Source of the DNA: Aeromonas hydrophila subsp. hydrophila ATCC 7966 | GTDB lineage: Bacteria > Pseudomonadota > Gammaproteobacteria > Enterobacterales > Aeromonadaceae | Direction: 5' to 3' | Assembly: GCF_000014805.1 (NCBI RefSeq) | Contig: NC_008570.1 | Location: forward strand, 1,741,001-1,805,000 | DNA: 64,000 nucleotides | In this document: positions 52,606-63,478 of the stretch, in pieces | How the letters are laid out: each line of letters opens with the position of its first letter | Position numbering within the stretch: position 1 is the stretch's first letter | Notes under the pieces: generated by a model | Seen by the model: only the letters and a program-made list of their open reading frames with translations | Database searches by the model: none | Told to the model about the DNA's origin: nothing | Position numbers and translations under genes: made by a program

Positions 52606-52799
52606 GGTATTCATCCTTGTGAAATGGGTGGTGCCATACGGTGCTTTTCTGGCTGCATTGTACTGACAAATCGCCAGTTTGATATGGGCCCGCGGTCACG
52701 TTCTTTCCCTGTAGAAAAAAGCACTGGCCTCACCGTACACTTGCCAATACACAGCGGCTACGCCTATAAAGGCCCATTACTCTTGTCTGGATTGCAGCA

Positions 52800-53702
52800 A
52801 TGAAGACTCATTCTGATGAACTGACCCTGTTTGTGGCGGTGGTGGAGGCGGGCAGTTTTCGCCAGGCGGCGGAGAACCTCGGCATGGACAACTCGGTGGT
52901 GAGCCGCGGCATCAAGCGGCTGGAAGAGAAGCTCTCGACCGTGCTGCTCAACCGCACCACGAGGCGGGTCAGCCTGACCGAGGAGGGGAGCTGGTTCTAT
53001 CAGCGGGCGGTGAAGATCCTGACCGAGATGAGCGAGGCGGAGGGGCTGCTGCTGATGCGCCGCGAGCAGCCGGAGGGGGTATTGCGGGTCGATGCCGCCA
53101 CCCCCTTCATCCTGCACCGGCTGGTACCCATCATCGGCGAGTTTCGCCGCCGCTACCCCGCCATCGAGCTGCAACTGCACAGCTCCGAGGGCTTTATCAA
53201 CCTGATGGAGCGGCGGGTGGACATGGCCATTCGCATCGGCGAGCTGACCGACTCCTCCCTGCGGGCGCTGCCGCTGGGCCGCTCGCGGCTGCGGCTGCTG
53301 GCGTCCCCCGACTATTTGCGCGAGCGCGGCACCCCGCGCCAGCCGATAGATCTGTTGAGCGGGCACGAGCTGCTCGGTTTTTTGCACCCCGATCACCTCA
53401 ACCACTGGCCGCTGCTGAGCCAGGAGCAGGGGGACCGCTTTCCCATCACCCCGACCCTGCGCGCCAGCAGCGGTGAGACCTTGCGCCAGCTGGCGCTGCG
53501 GGGGCAGGGGATCGTCTGTCTGTCGGATTTCATGACCGGGCAGGATCGGATGAGCGGGGCCCTGGTGGAGGTGCTGGCCCGCAGCAACAGCGGTGCCTCA
53601 CGCCCCATCAATGCGGTGTTCTACTCCGATGCCCAGCGCGACATCCGGCTGCGGGTCTGGCTCGATTTCCTCAAAGAGCAGCTCGGCAGCGAGATGCTGT
53701 AG
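52800..53702 (+). CDS. LysR-family regulator, YafC-like
   Basis: 300 residues with the LysR helix-turn-helix (SFRQAAENLGMDNSVVSRGI, about 18-37) and an effector domain of the CrgA/YafC subclass (NRTTRRVSLTEEG). In E. coli yafC lies beside dkgB, and here the gene is divergent from the DUF6404-VOC-ABM-dkgB block, which supports a YafC-like identity and control over that block. The ATG follows GATTGCAGCA, a weak ribosome site. Confidence 0.88.
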   Translation: MKTHSDELTLFVAVVEAGSFRQAAENLGMDNSVVSRGIKRLEEKLSTVLLNRTTRRVSLTEEGSWFYQRAVKILTEMSEAEGLLLMRREQPEGVLRVDAATPFILHRLVPIIGEFRRRYPAIELQLHSSEGFINLMERRVDMAIRIGELTDSSLRALPLGRSRLRLLASPDYLRERGTPRQPIDLLSGHELLGFLHPDHLNHWPLLSQEQGDRFPITPTLRASSGETLRQLALRGQGIVCLSDFMTGQDRMSGALVEVLARSNSGASRPINAVFYSDAQRDIRLRVWLDFLKEQLGSEML

Positions 53703-53799
53703 CGCCCGTGCTCTGACCGGGCTGCCCGGCAGAAGGGGTCCGCCGTGCTTGGGGTGCCTGCCGAGGCAGGATAGGGGGCGTCATCATCGGGGCGGCGCT

Positions 53800-53840
53800 A
53801 AAAAAGAGAGGCCGACATTGCTGTCGGCCTCTCACGTTTT
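53800..53840. terminator. Bidirectional terminator between the LysR gene and glpK
   Basis: A 12-bp stem GAGAGGCCGACA/TGTCGGCCTCTC with loop TTGC, A6 on one side and TTTTT on the other. Confidence 0.92.
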
Positions 53841-53868
53841 TCAGCTCAAGGCTGGGTCGGTTGCCCGA

Positions 53869-55425
<1,557 letters not shown>

Positions 55426-56274
55426 TTAGGCGGCGGCCTCTTCTTTGTTAGACAGCTTGGCGGCTTCTTCGGTGGCGACGCGGTTGCCCGGCACACAGGG
55501 AGCCAACACTTTTACATAAAGAGCAGTACCGATCTGGGCACCGACGATGGGGCCGAGGATGGGCACCCAGAAGTAGGGGTTGTCACGACCACCGGTCATG
55601 GCCACGTCACCCCAGCCGGCCAGGAAGGCGAACAGTTTGGGGCCGAAATCACGGGCCGGGTTCATGGCGAAACCGGTTAAGGGGCCAAGGGAGGCGCCGA
55701 TCACCGCGATCAGGATACCGATCAGCAGGGCGGCGGCGAAGCCTTTGGGGGCACCGTTGTTGTTGTCACCCAGTGCCATGATGCCCAGCATCAGCACGGC
55801 GGTGATCACCATCTCGACCGCGAAGGCCTGCATGTTGGAGAGCAGAGCATTGGGGTAGGTAGAGAAGATGCCAGCGCTGCCGAGGCTCTCGACGCTGCCG
55901 CGCACCACGTTGTGGGTCACTTCCCACTGGGTGAAAAGGTTACCATAGAGGAAGTAGACCAGCGCCGCGAAGCAGAAGGCGCCGGCAACCTGGGCGATGA
56001 TGTAGGGCACCACTTTGCGCTTGTCGAACCCGCAGAAGGTCATCAGCGCCAGGGTCACGGCCGGGTTGAGGTGGGCACCGGAGATACCGCCGGTGACATA
56101 GATGGCGATGGCGACGCCCAGACCCCAGGTAATGGAAATTTCCCATTGCCCGAAGTTGGCTCCCGCCAGCACCAGTGCGGCCACGCAGCCGACGCCGAAG
56201 AAGATCAGCAGGCCGGTTCCGATAAACTCGGCAATGCATTCGCCAAGCAGGGTATTGGGTCTTTGTATGCTCAT
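55426..56274 (-). CDS. glpF: Glycerol facilitator aquaglyceroporin GlpF
   Basis: Inner-membrane channel for glycerol of the MIP/aquaporin family, six membrane helices plus two half-helices. The two NPA-type motifs are GAHLNPAVTLA and GFAMNPARDFGP; the Asp after the second motif marks the glycerol-conducting subclass. 282 residues. The correct start is ATG 56274 (MSIQRPNT) with AAGGA eight bases ahead; the frame extends upstream into the promoter region without coding character. Confidence 0.96.
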   Translation of the reverse strand: MSIQRPNTLLGECIAEFIGTGLLIFFGVGCVAALVLAGANFGQWEISITWGLGVAIAIYVTGGISGAHLNPAVTLALMTFCGFDKRKVVPYIIAQVAGAFCFAALVYFLYGNLFTQWEVTHNVVRGSVESLGSAGIFSTYPNALLSNMQAFAVEMVITAVLMLGIMALGDNNNGAPKGFAAALLIGILIAVIGASLGPLTGFAMNPARDFGPKLFAFLAGWGDVAMTGGRDNPYFWVPILGPIVGAQIGTALYVKVLAPCVPGNRVATEEAAKLSNKEEAAA

Positions 56275-56761
56275 ACCGTTATTCCTTATATCCACCCAGA
56301 GTAGGTTTGATGTTCCGTTTTGTTGTTTTTCATTCCCATTATTGCGTCCGAAAACGTTTCTTCTTGTTTTTTGAGCTGACGCAAACGTTATGCTCGTTTG
56401 CGCTCGTTCTCGGACGAGAGAGAAAATAAACCTAAATCGCCCATTCACCACTCCCTCCCCGCAGGAAATGTGGACAAGATCCCACTCATTGCTAAGAAAA
56501 TGTGACGGAAAGCAAGTTGATACAGTGGTTATACCACTTAGTGGGTAGCCAAAAGCCTTGCTACACAAGGGATTGCGGCTGATGAGTGATTGCTCATTTG
56601 ACACTTTCTTTTGTAATAAAACTGCAATATTTCAGCCTCCATCACAGATTAAATGTTCACATATGAGCACAATAGGCTCGCTTTCGAATTAGGACTCATC
56701 TGATTGGTCAGCATGGACAGGGCACCCTCAACCGCCCACAACAACAATAAGGAAGCAGAAC
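56275..56761. promoter_or_regulatory. Divergent glpFK/glpT control region
   Basis: 487 AT-rich bases between glpF and glpT. TGTTCA-CATA-TGAGCA (56654-56669) fits a GlpR-type operator (E. coli consensus TGTTCG-N4-CGAACA) about 95 bases ahead of glpT. Weaker relatives are TGCTCG-TTTG-CGCTCG at 56391-56406 on the glpF side and TGCTCA at 56591. I cannot place CRP sites with confidence. No gene is seen. Confidence 0.55.
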
Positions 56762-58117
56762 ATGCTTAGTCTCTTCAGGCCTGCACCACACATAGACAGG
56801 CTCCCGGCCGACAAGGTCGACCCCTTCTACAAACGCATGCGTTGGCAGGTGTTTTTCGGGATCTTCTTCGGTTATGCCGGTTACTACCTGGTACGGAAAA
56901 ACTTCAGTCTGGCGATGCCCTATCTGATCGAGCAGGGCTTCTCCCGCGGTGATCTGGGTCTGGCGCTGTCCGGCGTCTCCATCGCCTACGGTCTTTCCAA
57001 GTTCCTGATGGGGAACGTGTCGGACCGCTCCAACGCCCGCTACTTCCTCTCCGCCGGTCTGCTGCTGTCGGCCGGCATCATGTTCATGATGGGGACCATG
57101 CACTGGGCCACCTCCAGCATCGCCATCATGTTCGTGCTGTTGTTCCTGAACGGCTGGGCACAGGGCATGGGCTGGCCGCCCTGCGGTCGCACCATGGTGC
57201 ACTGGTGGTCACAGAAAGAGCGCGGTGAAGTGGTTGCGGTCTGGAACGTGGCCCACAACGTGGGTGGCGGCATGATAGGTCCGCTGTTCATTCTGGGGAT
57301 GGGCTGGTTCAACGACTGGCGCAGTGCCTTCTATGTGCCGGCTGCTGCCGCTGCTGCCATCGCGGTGATCGCCTTCTTCGTGATGCGTGACACCCCGCAA
57401 TCGGTCGGTTTGCCCCCCATTGAAGAGCACAAGAACGACTATCCGAAGGACTATAACGAAAGCCACGAGCAGGAGTTTTCCGCCAAGGAGATCTTCGTCA
57501 AGTACGTGCTGCACAACAAGCTGCTGTGGTACATCGCCATTGCCAACGCCTTCGTTTACCTGATTCGCTACGGTGTGCTGGACTGGGCGCCGACCTACCT
57601 GAAAGAGGCCAAGGACTTCAGCGTCGACAACTCCTCCTGGGCGTACTTCCTGTACGAGTGGGCGGGTATTCCGGGCACCCTGCTGTGCGGCTGGATCTCT
57701 GACAAGATGTTCCAGGGCCGCCGTGCACCGGCCGGCATCCTGTTTATGGTGCTGGTGACCGTGGCCGTGCTGGTCTACTGGTTCAACCCGGCCGGCAACC
57801 CGACCGTCGACATGATGGCGCTGGTGGCCATCGGCTTCCTCATCTACGGCCCCGTCATGCTGATCGGCCTCTATGCCCTGGAGCTGGCGCCGAAGAAGGC
57901 CGCCGGTACTGCGGCAGGCTTCACCGGTCTGTTCGGTTATCTGGGTGGCGCGGTCGCGGCCAACGCCATGCTGGGCTACACCGTTGACCACTTCGGCTGG
58001 GATGGCGGCTTCATGGTGCTGACCGCTTCCTGCGTGCTCTCCATCATCCTGCTGGCGATGACCCTCAAGCACGAGAACCAGTCGATTGCCGCCAAAGCGG
58101 CTGCCCATAAGGCATAA
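56762..58117 (+). CDS. glpT: Glycerol-3-phosphate:phosphate antiporter GlpT
   Basis: Inner-membrane organophosphate:phosphate antiporter of the [22 protein letters not shown] near the N terminus contains the substrate-binding Arg45-equivalent, and the [20 protein letters not shown] block is the family signature. 451 residues with 12 membrane segments. It starts after an AAGGAAGCAGAAC ribosome region. It is divergent from glpFK and followed by a terminator, then glpR. Confidence 0.96.
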   Translation: MLSLFRPAPHIDRLPADKVDPFYKRMRWQVFFGIFFGYAGYYLVRKNFSLAMPYLIEQGFSRGDLGLALSGVSIAYGLSKFLMGNVSDRSNARYFLSAGLLLSAGIMFMMGTMHWATSSIAIMFVLLFLNGWAQGMGWPPCGRTMVHWWSQKERGEVVAVWNVAHNVGGGMIGPLFILGMGWFNDWRSAFYVPAAAAAAIAVIAFFVMRDTPQSVGLPPIEEHKNDYPKDYNESHEQEFSAKEIFVKYVLHNKLLWYIAIANAFVYLIRYGVLDWAPTYLKEAKDFSVDNSSWAYFLYEWAGIPGTLLCGWISDKMFQGRRAPAGILFMVLVTVAVLVYWFNPAGNPTVDMMALVAIGFLIYGPVMLIGLYALELAPKKAAGTAAGFTGLFGYLGGAVAANAMLGYTVDHFGWDGGFMVLTASCVLSIILLAMTLKHENQSIAAKAAAHKA

Positions 58118-58166
58118 AACGTGATCCTGCCCTTATCGATTGGAAAAGGGATCAGGTAAACTCCCC

Positions 58167-58195
58167 AAGGCCCCGCATCTGCCGGGGCCTTTTTT
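58167..58195 (+). terminator. glpT terminator
   Basis: A stem AAGGCCCC/GGGGCCTT with a ten-base loop that can pair further is followed by TTTTTT. Confidence 0.9.
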
Positions 58196-58218
58196 CGTCT
58201 CATCATCGGAGTTCAAGC

Positions 58219-58977
58219 GTGAAGCAAACCCAACGACATCTGGAGATCCTGGACGTCCTGACGCGGCAGGGCTTTGTCTCGACCGAGGATCTGGTGACCC
58301 ACTTTGACGTCAGCCCCCAGACCATTCGCCGGGATCTCAACGATCTCGCCGAGCAGAACAAGATCCGGCGCCACCATGGCGGGGCCTCCCTGCATTCGAG
58401 TACCGTCAACACCGCCTACAGCGCCCGTAAGGTGATGCAGCTCAAGGAGAAAGAGCGTATCGCCCGTGAGGTGGCTGCCAACATTCCCGATGGTTCCTCG
58501 CTCTTTATCGACATAGGCACCACCACCGAAGCCATCGCCCGCGCCCTGCTCGATCACCGCGAGCTGCGCATCGTCACCAACAACCTCAACGTGGCCAGCA
58601 TCCTCACCGCCAAGGATGACTTCACCGTCATCATCGCCGGCGGCGAAATTCGCAACCGGGACGGCGGCATCGTGGGGGAGGCGACCCGCGACTTCATCGG
58701 CCAGTTTCGCATGGACTACGGCGTCATCGGCATCTCGGGCATCGACAGCGACGGCTCATTGCTCGACTTCGACTACCACGAGGTGAAGATTGCCCAGGCC
58801 ATCATTGCCCACTCCCGTCAGGTGTTCCTGGCCGCCGACCACACCAAGTTCGGTCGCAACGCCATGGTCAACCTCGGCAACCTCAGCCAGATCCACGCCC
58901 TGTTCACCGATCAGGAGCCGCCGGAGAAGCTGATGCGGCTGATGTCCCAGCATCAGATCGAGTGCCACATCTGCTGA
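58219..58977 (+). CDS. glpR: Glycerol-3-phosphate regulon repressor GlpR
   Basis: DeoR-family repressor that releases DNA on binding glycerol 3-phosphate. The N-terminal DeoR helix-turn-helix (about 5-57) includes LVTHFDVSPQTIRRDLNDL and RRHHGGA; the C-terminal sugar-phosphate sensor has FIDIGTTTEAIA. 252 residues, as in E. coli. The start is GTG at 58219 with CGGAG ahead. It sits between glpT and glpD, whose upstream regions carry GlpR-like sites, so it most likely controls its neighbours. Confidence 0.95.
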   Translation: MKQTQRHLEILDVLTRQGFVSTEDLVTHFDVSPQTIRRDLNDLAEQNKIRRHHGGASLHSSTVNTAYSARKVMQLKEKERIAREVAANIPDGSSLFIDIGTTTEAIARALLDHRELRIVTNNLNVASILTAKDDFTVIIAGGEIRNRDGGIVGEATRDFIGQFRMDYGVIGISGIDSDGSLLDFDYHEVKIAQAIIAHSRQVFLAADHTKFGRNAMVNLGNLSQIHALFTDQEPPEKLMRLMSQHQIECHIC

Positions 58978-59003
58978 GTCGCCGTTAACCCGTTCCAGCA
59001 CCA

Positions 59004-59032
59004 GGCCGCCATCGGGCGGCCGCTTCGTTTTC
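59004..59032 (+). terminator. glpR terminator
   Basis: A 7-bp stem GGCCGCC/GGCGGCC with loop ATCG is followed by GCTTCGTTTT. The rest of the spacer to glpD is non-coding on both strands. Confidence 0.65.
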
Positions 59033-59209
59033 AGCCTCCCCGCACTTCTGCCCGCCCTCATTCCACCGCCAATGCCGTGCTGATGTCCCCAAAAGCGCGA
59101 TCTCGCTCACAGCCTCGCCCCCGTTTTCCCCAGGCTGCGCCGCTTTATCACCGACCGGCAGCATTTTTAGCATTGCCAAAACAATCGCGATCACATTTTC
59201 TCCATAAAA

Positions 59210-59246
59210 TGTTCGTTTATCATTTTTTCATGCTCTAATATGAGCG
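59210..59246. promoter_or_regulatory. Tandem GlpR-like operators upstream of glpD
   Basis: TGTTCG-TTTA-TCATTT (59210-59225) and TGCTCT-AATA-TGAGCG (59231-59246) start exactly 21 bases apart, two helical turns. The second shares the TGAGC right arm with the site before glpT. They lie 50-90 bases ahead of the glpD start, overlapping the expected promoter. Confidence 0.6.
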
Positions 59247-59298
59247 AAATCAAACATTGCGACGGTTTCGCAAGGTCAAAATAAGAAAGTAGGTGAAC

Positions 59299-60786
59299 AT
59301 GAGCGAACATTATGATCTGGTCGTCGTCGGCGGCGGCATCAACGGGGTAGGCATTGCGGCTGATGCAGCGGGGCGGGGTCTGAAGGTTGCCCTGTTCGAG
59401 GCGCGCGATCTCGCCTCTGCCACCTCTTCCAACTCCAGCAAGCTGATCCACGGCGGCCTGCGCTACCTCGAACACTACGAATTCCGGCTGGTGAAAGAGG
59501 CGCTGGCGGAGCGGGAGGTGCTGCTCGGCATGGCCCCCCACATCGCCCGTCCCATGCGTTTTCGGCTGCCCCATCGCCCGCACCTGCGCCCGGCCTGGAT
59601 GATCCGTGCCGGCCTGTTCCTCTATGACAACCTGGCCAAGCGCGACAAGCTCAAGGGCAGCTGCGGCGTGCGCTTCCTGCCGCAGGATGGCCTCACCGCC
59701 GGCATCAGCAAGGGGTTCGAGTATTCGGACGCCTGGGTCGACGACGCCCGGCTGGTGGTGCTCAACGCCATGATGGCGCGCGACAAGGGCGCCGACGTGC
59801 AGACCCGCACCCGCTGCGTCAAGGCTGTGCGCGGCTCCAAACACTGGACCCTGACCCTGGAGCGGGAAGGGGGCGAGCAGTTCAACGTCACCTGCCGCGG
59901 TCTGGTCAATGCGGCCGGCCCCTGGGTCAAGACCTTCTATGACGAGAGCCTGCACGAGAAATCCCCGCGCGGCATTCGTCTCATCAAGGGCAGCCACATG
60001 ATAGTGCCGCGCATCCATGAGCGCGAAGAGGCCTACATCCTGCAAAACGAGGACAACCGCATCGTCTTCGTCATCCCTTATCAGCAGGACTACTCGCTGA
60101 TCGGCACCACGGACGTGGAGCACAAGGGCAGCCCGCGCGAAGCGAAGATCAGCGACGCCGAGATCAACTACCTGTGCAAGGTGGTCAACGCCCACTTCAC
60201 CCGTCAGATCGCCCCCAAAGACGTGATCTGGACCTACGCCGGGGTGCGCCCGCTGTGCGACGACGAGTCCGACTCGCCGCAGGCGGTGACCCGCGACTAC
60301 ACCCTCGAACTGTCCGGCGAATCCGACGGTGCGCCGCTGTTGTCAGTGTTTGGCGGCAAGCTCACCACCTATCGCAAGTTGGCCCAGGCTGCCTGCAACA
60401 AGCTCAAGCCCTGGTTCAGCCAGATGGGGGATGACTGGACCGCCAACAGCCGGCTGCCCGGTGGCGAGTTCGACTGCTCGGTGCGCGAGCTGGCGCGCGC
60501 CTTTGCGCTGGAATTTGACTGGCTCGATGATCGCAGTGCCCTGCGCATTGCCGAGGCCTATGGCGCCCATGCCCGCCTCTGGCTGCACCAGGAGCGTGGC
60601 CAGCACTTTGGTGCCGGACTGTACGAATCTGAGGTGCGCTACCTTATCGAGCGGGAGTGGGCCTGCAGCCTGGAAGACATTCTGTGGCGCCGCAGCAAGC
60701 TGGGGCTGCGTCTGTCCGAAGCCGAGCAGCAGCAACTGGCTGCCTGGCTCAGCGAACACCACCACGCCCTGCCCGAAGCCTGCTGA
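59299..60786 (+). CDS. glpD: Aerobic glycerol-3-phosphate dehydrogenase GlpD
   Basis: FAD-dependent, membrane-associated enzyme that oxidises glycerol 3-phosphate to dihydroxyacetone phosphate and passes electrons to quinone. The FAD fold YDLVVVGGGINGVGIAADAAGRG is at the N terminus; SNSSKLIHGGLRYLE, YAGVRPL and FGGKLTTYRKLA are the family signatures. 495 residues. ATG 59299 with AGG five bases ahead is better placed than GTG 59293. Confidence 0.97.
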   Translation: MSEHYDLVVVGGGINGVGIAADAAGRGLKVALFEARDLASATSSNSSKLIHGGLRYLEHYEFRLVKEALAEREVLLGMAPHIARPMRFRLPHRPHLRPAWMIRAGLFLYDNLAKRDKLKGSCGVRFLPQDGLTAGISKGFEYSDAWVDDARLVVLNAMMARDKGADVQTRTRCVKAVRGSKHWTLTLEREGGEQFNVTCRGLVNAAGPWVKTFYDESLHEKSPRGIRLIKGSHMIVPRIHEREEAYILQNEDNRIVFVIPYQQDYSLIGTTDVEHKGSPREAKISDAEINYLCKVVNAHFTRQIAPKDVIWTYAGVRPLCDDESDSPQAVTRDYTLELSGESDGAPLLSVFGGKLTTYRKLAQAACNKLKPWFSQMGDDWTANSRLPGGEFDCSVRELARAFALEFDWLDDRSALRIAEAYGAHARLWLHQERGQHFGAGLYESEVRYLIEREWACSLEDILWRRSKLGLRLSEAEQQQLAAWLSEHHHALPEAC

Positions 60787-60888
60787 TCACCCCTGGCGGG
60801 CGGCCCTGGCCGCCCGCCGTAAAAATGCAATAAACCTCTGTTATAACAATAACCTACATCCCATAAACAATAACAAAGAGCACCGCGC

Positions 60889-61968
60889 ATGAAAAAACAC
60901 TCTCTCTCCCTGCTTGCCCTTGGTCTGGGGGCCGCCCTGGCATTGCCCGCACTGGCGGCCGATGAAGGCAAGATAGTGATCGCTCACCGGGGGGCCTCCG
61001 GCTACCTGCCCGAGCACACCCTGGAGTCCAAGGCATTGGCCTATGGCATGGGGGCCGACTATCTGGAGCAGGATCTGGTGATGACCAAGGATGACCAGCT
61101 GGTGGTGATGCACGATCACTTCCTCGATGGCATCACCGATGTGGCCGAGCGCTTCCCTGGCCGGGCCCGCCCGGATGGTCGCTACTATGTGGTGGACTTC
61201 ACCCTGGACGAGGTGCGCTCCCTGCGCATGACCGAGCCGTTCCAGTTGGTGGAAGGCAAGCAGGTGCCGGTCTACCCGGCCCGCTTCCCGCTGTGGAAGT
61301 CGAGCTTCAAGATCCATACCTTCCAGGAAGAGATCGAGATGATCCAGGGGCTCAACAAGAGCACCGGCAAGAACATCGGTATCTACCCGGAGATAAAGGC
61401 CCCCTGGCTGTTCCGCCATGAGGGCAAGGACATCTCCAAGGCGGTGCTCAAGGTGTTGAAGGAGTACGGCTACACCAGCAAGAGCGACAAGGTCTATCTG
61501 CAGTGTTTCGATACCAACGAGCTCAAGCGCATCAACAGCGAACTGATGCCCGCCATGGGCATGGACTTGAAGTTGGTGCAGCTGATGGCCGAGACCGACT
61601 GGAACGAGACCATGGTCTATGACGCCAAGGGCAAGGCAACCCCCTACAGCTATGACTGGATGTTCAAGCCGGGCGCCATGAAGGAGATCGCCGGCTATGC
61701 CGAGGGGATCGGCCCCTGGAAGCCGATGATAGTTCCGGAGCCGGGTACCCTGGGTAAACCGACCTTCACCGGCATGGTGAAAGAGGCCCACGCGGCCGGC
61801 CTCAAAGTGCATCCTTATACCTTCCGTCAGGATGAGGGCCAGATCCCGGCCTATGCGAAAGACTTCACCGATCTGCTCAACATCTTCCTCTATCAGGCTG
61901 ATGTGGACGGGGTATTCAGCGACTTCCCCGACAAGGCGGTCGAGGTGATCAAGGCTCACGGCAAATAA
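60889..61968 (+). CDS. glpQ: Periplasmic glycerophosphodiester phosphodiesterase GlpQ
   Basis: Hydrolyses deacylated phospholipid diesters to glycerol 3-phosphate and an alcohol in the periplasm, supplying GlpT. Residues 1-23 are a signal peptide ending ALAA. The mature protein starts DEGKIVIAHRGASGYLPEHT with the catalytic His and Glu; DYLEQDLVMTKDDQLVVMHD has the metal Glu and Asp and the second His. 359 residues, matching E. coli GlpQ. It follows glpD by 102 bases and may be cotranscribed. Confidence 0.96.
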   Translation: MKKHSLSLLALGLGAALALPALAADEGKIVIAHRGASGYLPEHTLESKALAYGMGADYLEQDLVMTKDDQLVVMHDHFLDGITDVAERFPGRARPDGRYYVVDFTLDEVRSLRMTEPFQLVEGKQVPVYPARFPLWKSSFKIHTFQEEIEMIQGLNKSTGKNIGIYPEIKAPWLFRHEGKDISKAVLKVLKEYGYTSKSDKVYLQCFDTNELKRINSELMPAMGMDLKLVQLMAETDWNETMVYDAKGKATPYSYDWMFKPGAMKEIAGYAEGIGPWKPMIVPEPGTLGKPTFTGMVKEAHAAGLKVHPYTFRQDEGQIPAYAKDFTDLLNIFLYQADVDGVFSDFPDKAVEVIKAHGK

Positions 61969-61994
61969 TAAAAGAAGAGCAACACGGGAATGCA

Positions 61995-62020
61995 AGCGGG
62001 GCCAGGTGCCCCGCTTTTTT
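61995..62020 (+). terminator. glpQ terminator
   Basis: An 8-bp stem AGCGGGGC/GCCCCGCT with a five-base loop, then TTTTTT. Confidence 0.9.
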
Positions 62021-62286
62021 ATGCCTGTTGGCAAGAGAAAACAGAAGAGCGTAATCATATGTTTACGTTTTTGGTGTGCGGAGCATGCGCGGATCGCTAT
62101 TTTCTGGCCGAAAGGGTCACTTTTGTGGTCATTTATCCATCTACCAGCGAATAAATCCACTGGTTTCACTTGATTGTTTGTTTTTAATTGGTAAGGTGAG
62201 GGCGGTTGCGTAACAAAGTGCTGACTTGTGTAAATAAAAATGAACGGTCAGCGCAATTGGCTTAAAACAGTAGAGAGAATGAGAAC
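62021..62286 (+). promoter_or_regulatory. aroF upstream region with a possible TyrR box
   Basis: The AT-rich spacer ahead of aroF contains TGTAAA-TAAAAA-TGAACG (62229-62246), one good half of a TyrR box (TGTAAA-N6-TTTACA), and TGTTTACG at 62059-62066, a possible second half-site. TyrR control by tyrosine is expected for aroF-tyrA but the boxes here are weak. No gene is seen. Confidence 0.4.
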
Positions 62287-63360
62287 ATGCAAAGAGATCC
62301 CCTGAACAACATCCATATCCAGTCCGAACAAGTGATGATCACGCCTGCCCAGCTCAAGGAGAAACTGCCCATCTCCGATCGCGCGCTGGCATTCGTGCAA
62401 GGGGCCCGCAATACCATCGCCGACATCATCCACCGTCGCGATCACCGCTTGCTGGTGATCTGTGGTCCCTGCTCGATCCACGACATGGACGCCGCCAAAG
62501 AGTACGCAACCAGACTCAAAGCGCTGCATGACGCCTATCAGGACTCTCTCTACATTGTCATGCGGGTCTACTTTGAGAAGCCGCGCACCACGGTCGGCTG
62601 GAAGGGCTTTATCAACGATCCGAACCTGGATGGCACCTTCGACGTGGAGCTGGGTCTGCACCGCGCCCGCGAGCTGCTCTGCTGGCTGGCCGAGCTGGAG
62701 CTGCCGCTGGCGACCGAGGCGCTAGACCCCATCAGTCCGCAATACCTGGCGGAGCTCTTCTCCTGGTCGGCCATCGGTGCCCGCACCACCGAATCCCAGA
62801 CCCACAGGGAGATGGCCTCCGGCCTCTCCATGCCGGTTGGCTTCAAGAACGGCACCGACGGCAACCTGGGCACCGCCATCAATGCGCTGCAGGCCGCCTC
62901 CAGCCCCCACGCCTTCATGGGGATCAACCAGCAGGGCCAGGTCGCGTTGCTGCAGACCCAGGGCAACCCGGATGGTCACGTGATCCTGCGCGGCGGCAAG
63001 CACCCGAACTACGACTCGGTCAATGTGTCGCTGGCGGAAGAGGCGCTGGAGAAGGCGGGCCTGCTGCCCGGTTTGGTGGTGGATTGCAGTCATGGCAACT
63101 CCAGCAAGGATCACCGGCTGCAGCCCAAGGTGGCTGACAACGTGATCCACCAGATCCAGGAGGGCAACCGCTCCATCATCGGGGTGATGCTCGAATCCAA
63201 CCTGTTCGAAGGCAATCAGTCGAGCGAGCAGCCCAAGTGCGAGATGCGCTACGGCGTCTCCATCACCGATGCCTGCATCGACTGGGAGACCACGGACGCG
63301 CTGCTGGCCCGCTGCCACAGCCAGCTGGCGGCACCACTTTTGGCCAGAACCAAGGCATAA
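62287..63360 (+). CDS. aroF: DAHP synthase, tyrosine-sensitive type (AroF)
   Basis: Condenses phosphoenolpyruvate and erythrose 4-phosphate to DAHP, the first step of the shikimate pathway. Blocks: LLVICGPCSIHD, FEKPRTTVGWKGFINDP, GARTTESQTHREMASGLSMP and VDCSHGNSSKD. 357 residues (E. coli AroF 356). The N terminus MQRDPLNNIHIQSEQVM closely follows E. coli AroF (MQKDALNNVHITDEQVL), and the next gene is tyrA, so the tyrosine-regulated isozyme is the best call. Confidence 0.95.
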   Translation: MQRDPLNNIHIQSEQVMITPAQLKEKLPISDRALAFVQGARNTIADIIHRRDHRLLVICGPCSIHDMDAAKEYATRLKALHDAYQDSLYIVMRVYFEKPRTTVGWKGFINDPNLDGTFDVELGLHRARELLCWLAELELPLATEALDPISPQYLAELFSWSAIGARTTESQTHREMASGLSMPVGFKNGTDGNLGTAINALQAASSPHAFMGINQQGQVALLQTQGNPDGHVILRGGKHPNYDSVNVSLAEEALEKAGLLPGLVVDCSHGNSSKDHRLQPKVADNVIHQIQEGNRSIIGVMLESNLFEGNQSSEQPKCEMRYGVSITDACIDWETTDALLARCHSQLAAPLLARTKA

Positions 63361-63478
63361 GCCGTGGTATCTTGTCAGCACTGATTGAACAAGCGAGGTG
63401 TCATCGGCCGAGGCGGTGGCACCTCGTTGCCTCTTGAATCACAGGGCGTCGCTGCGGGCGGCGCCGCAGGGACCGGAT

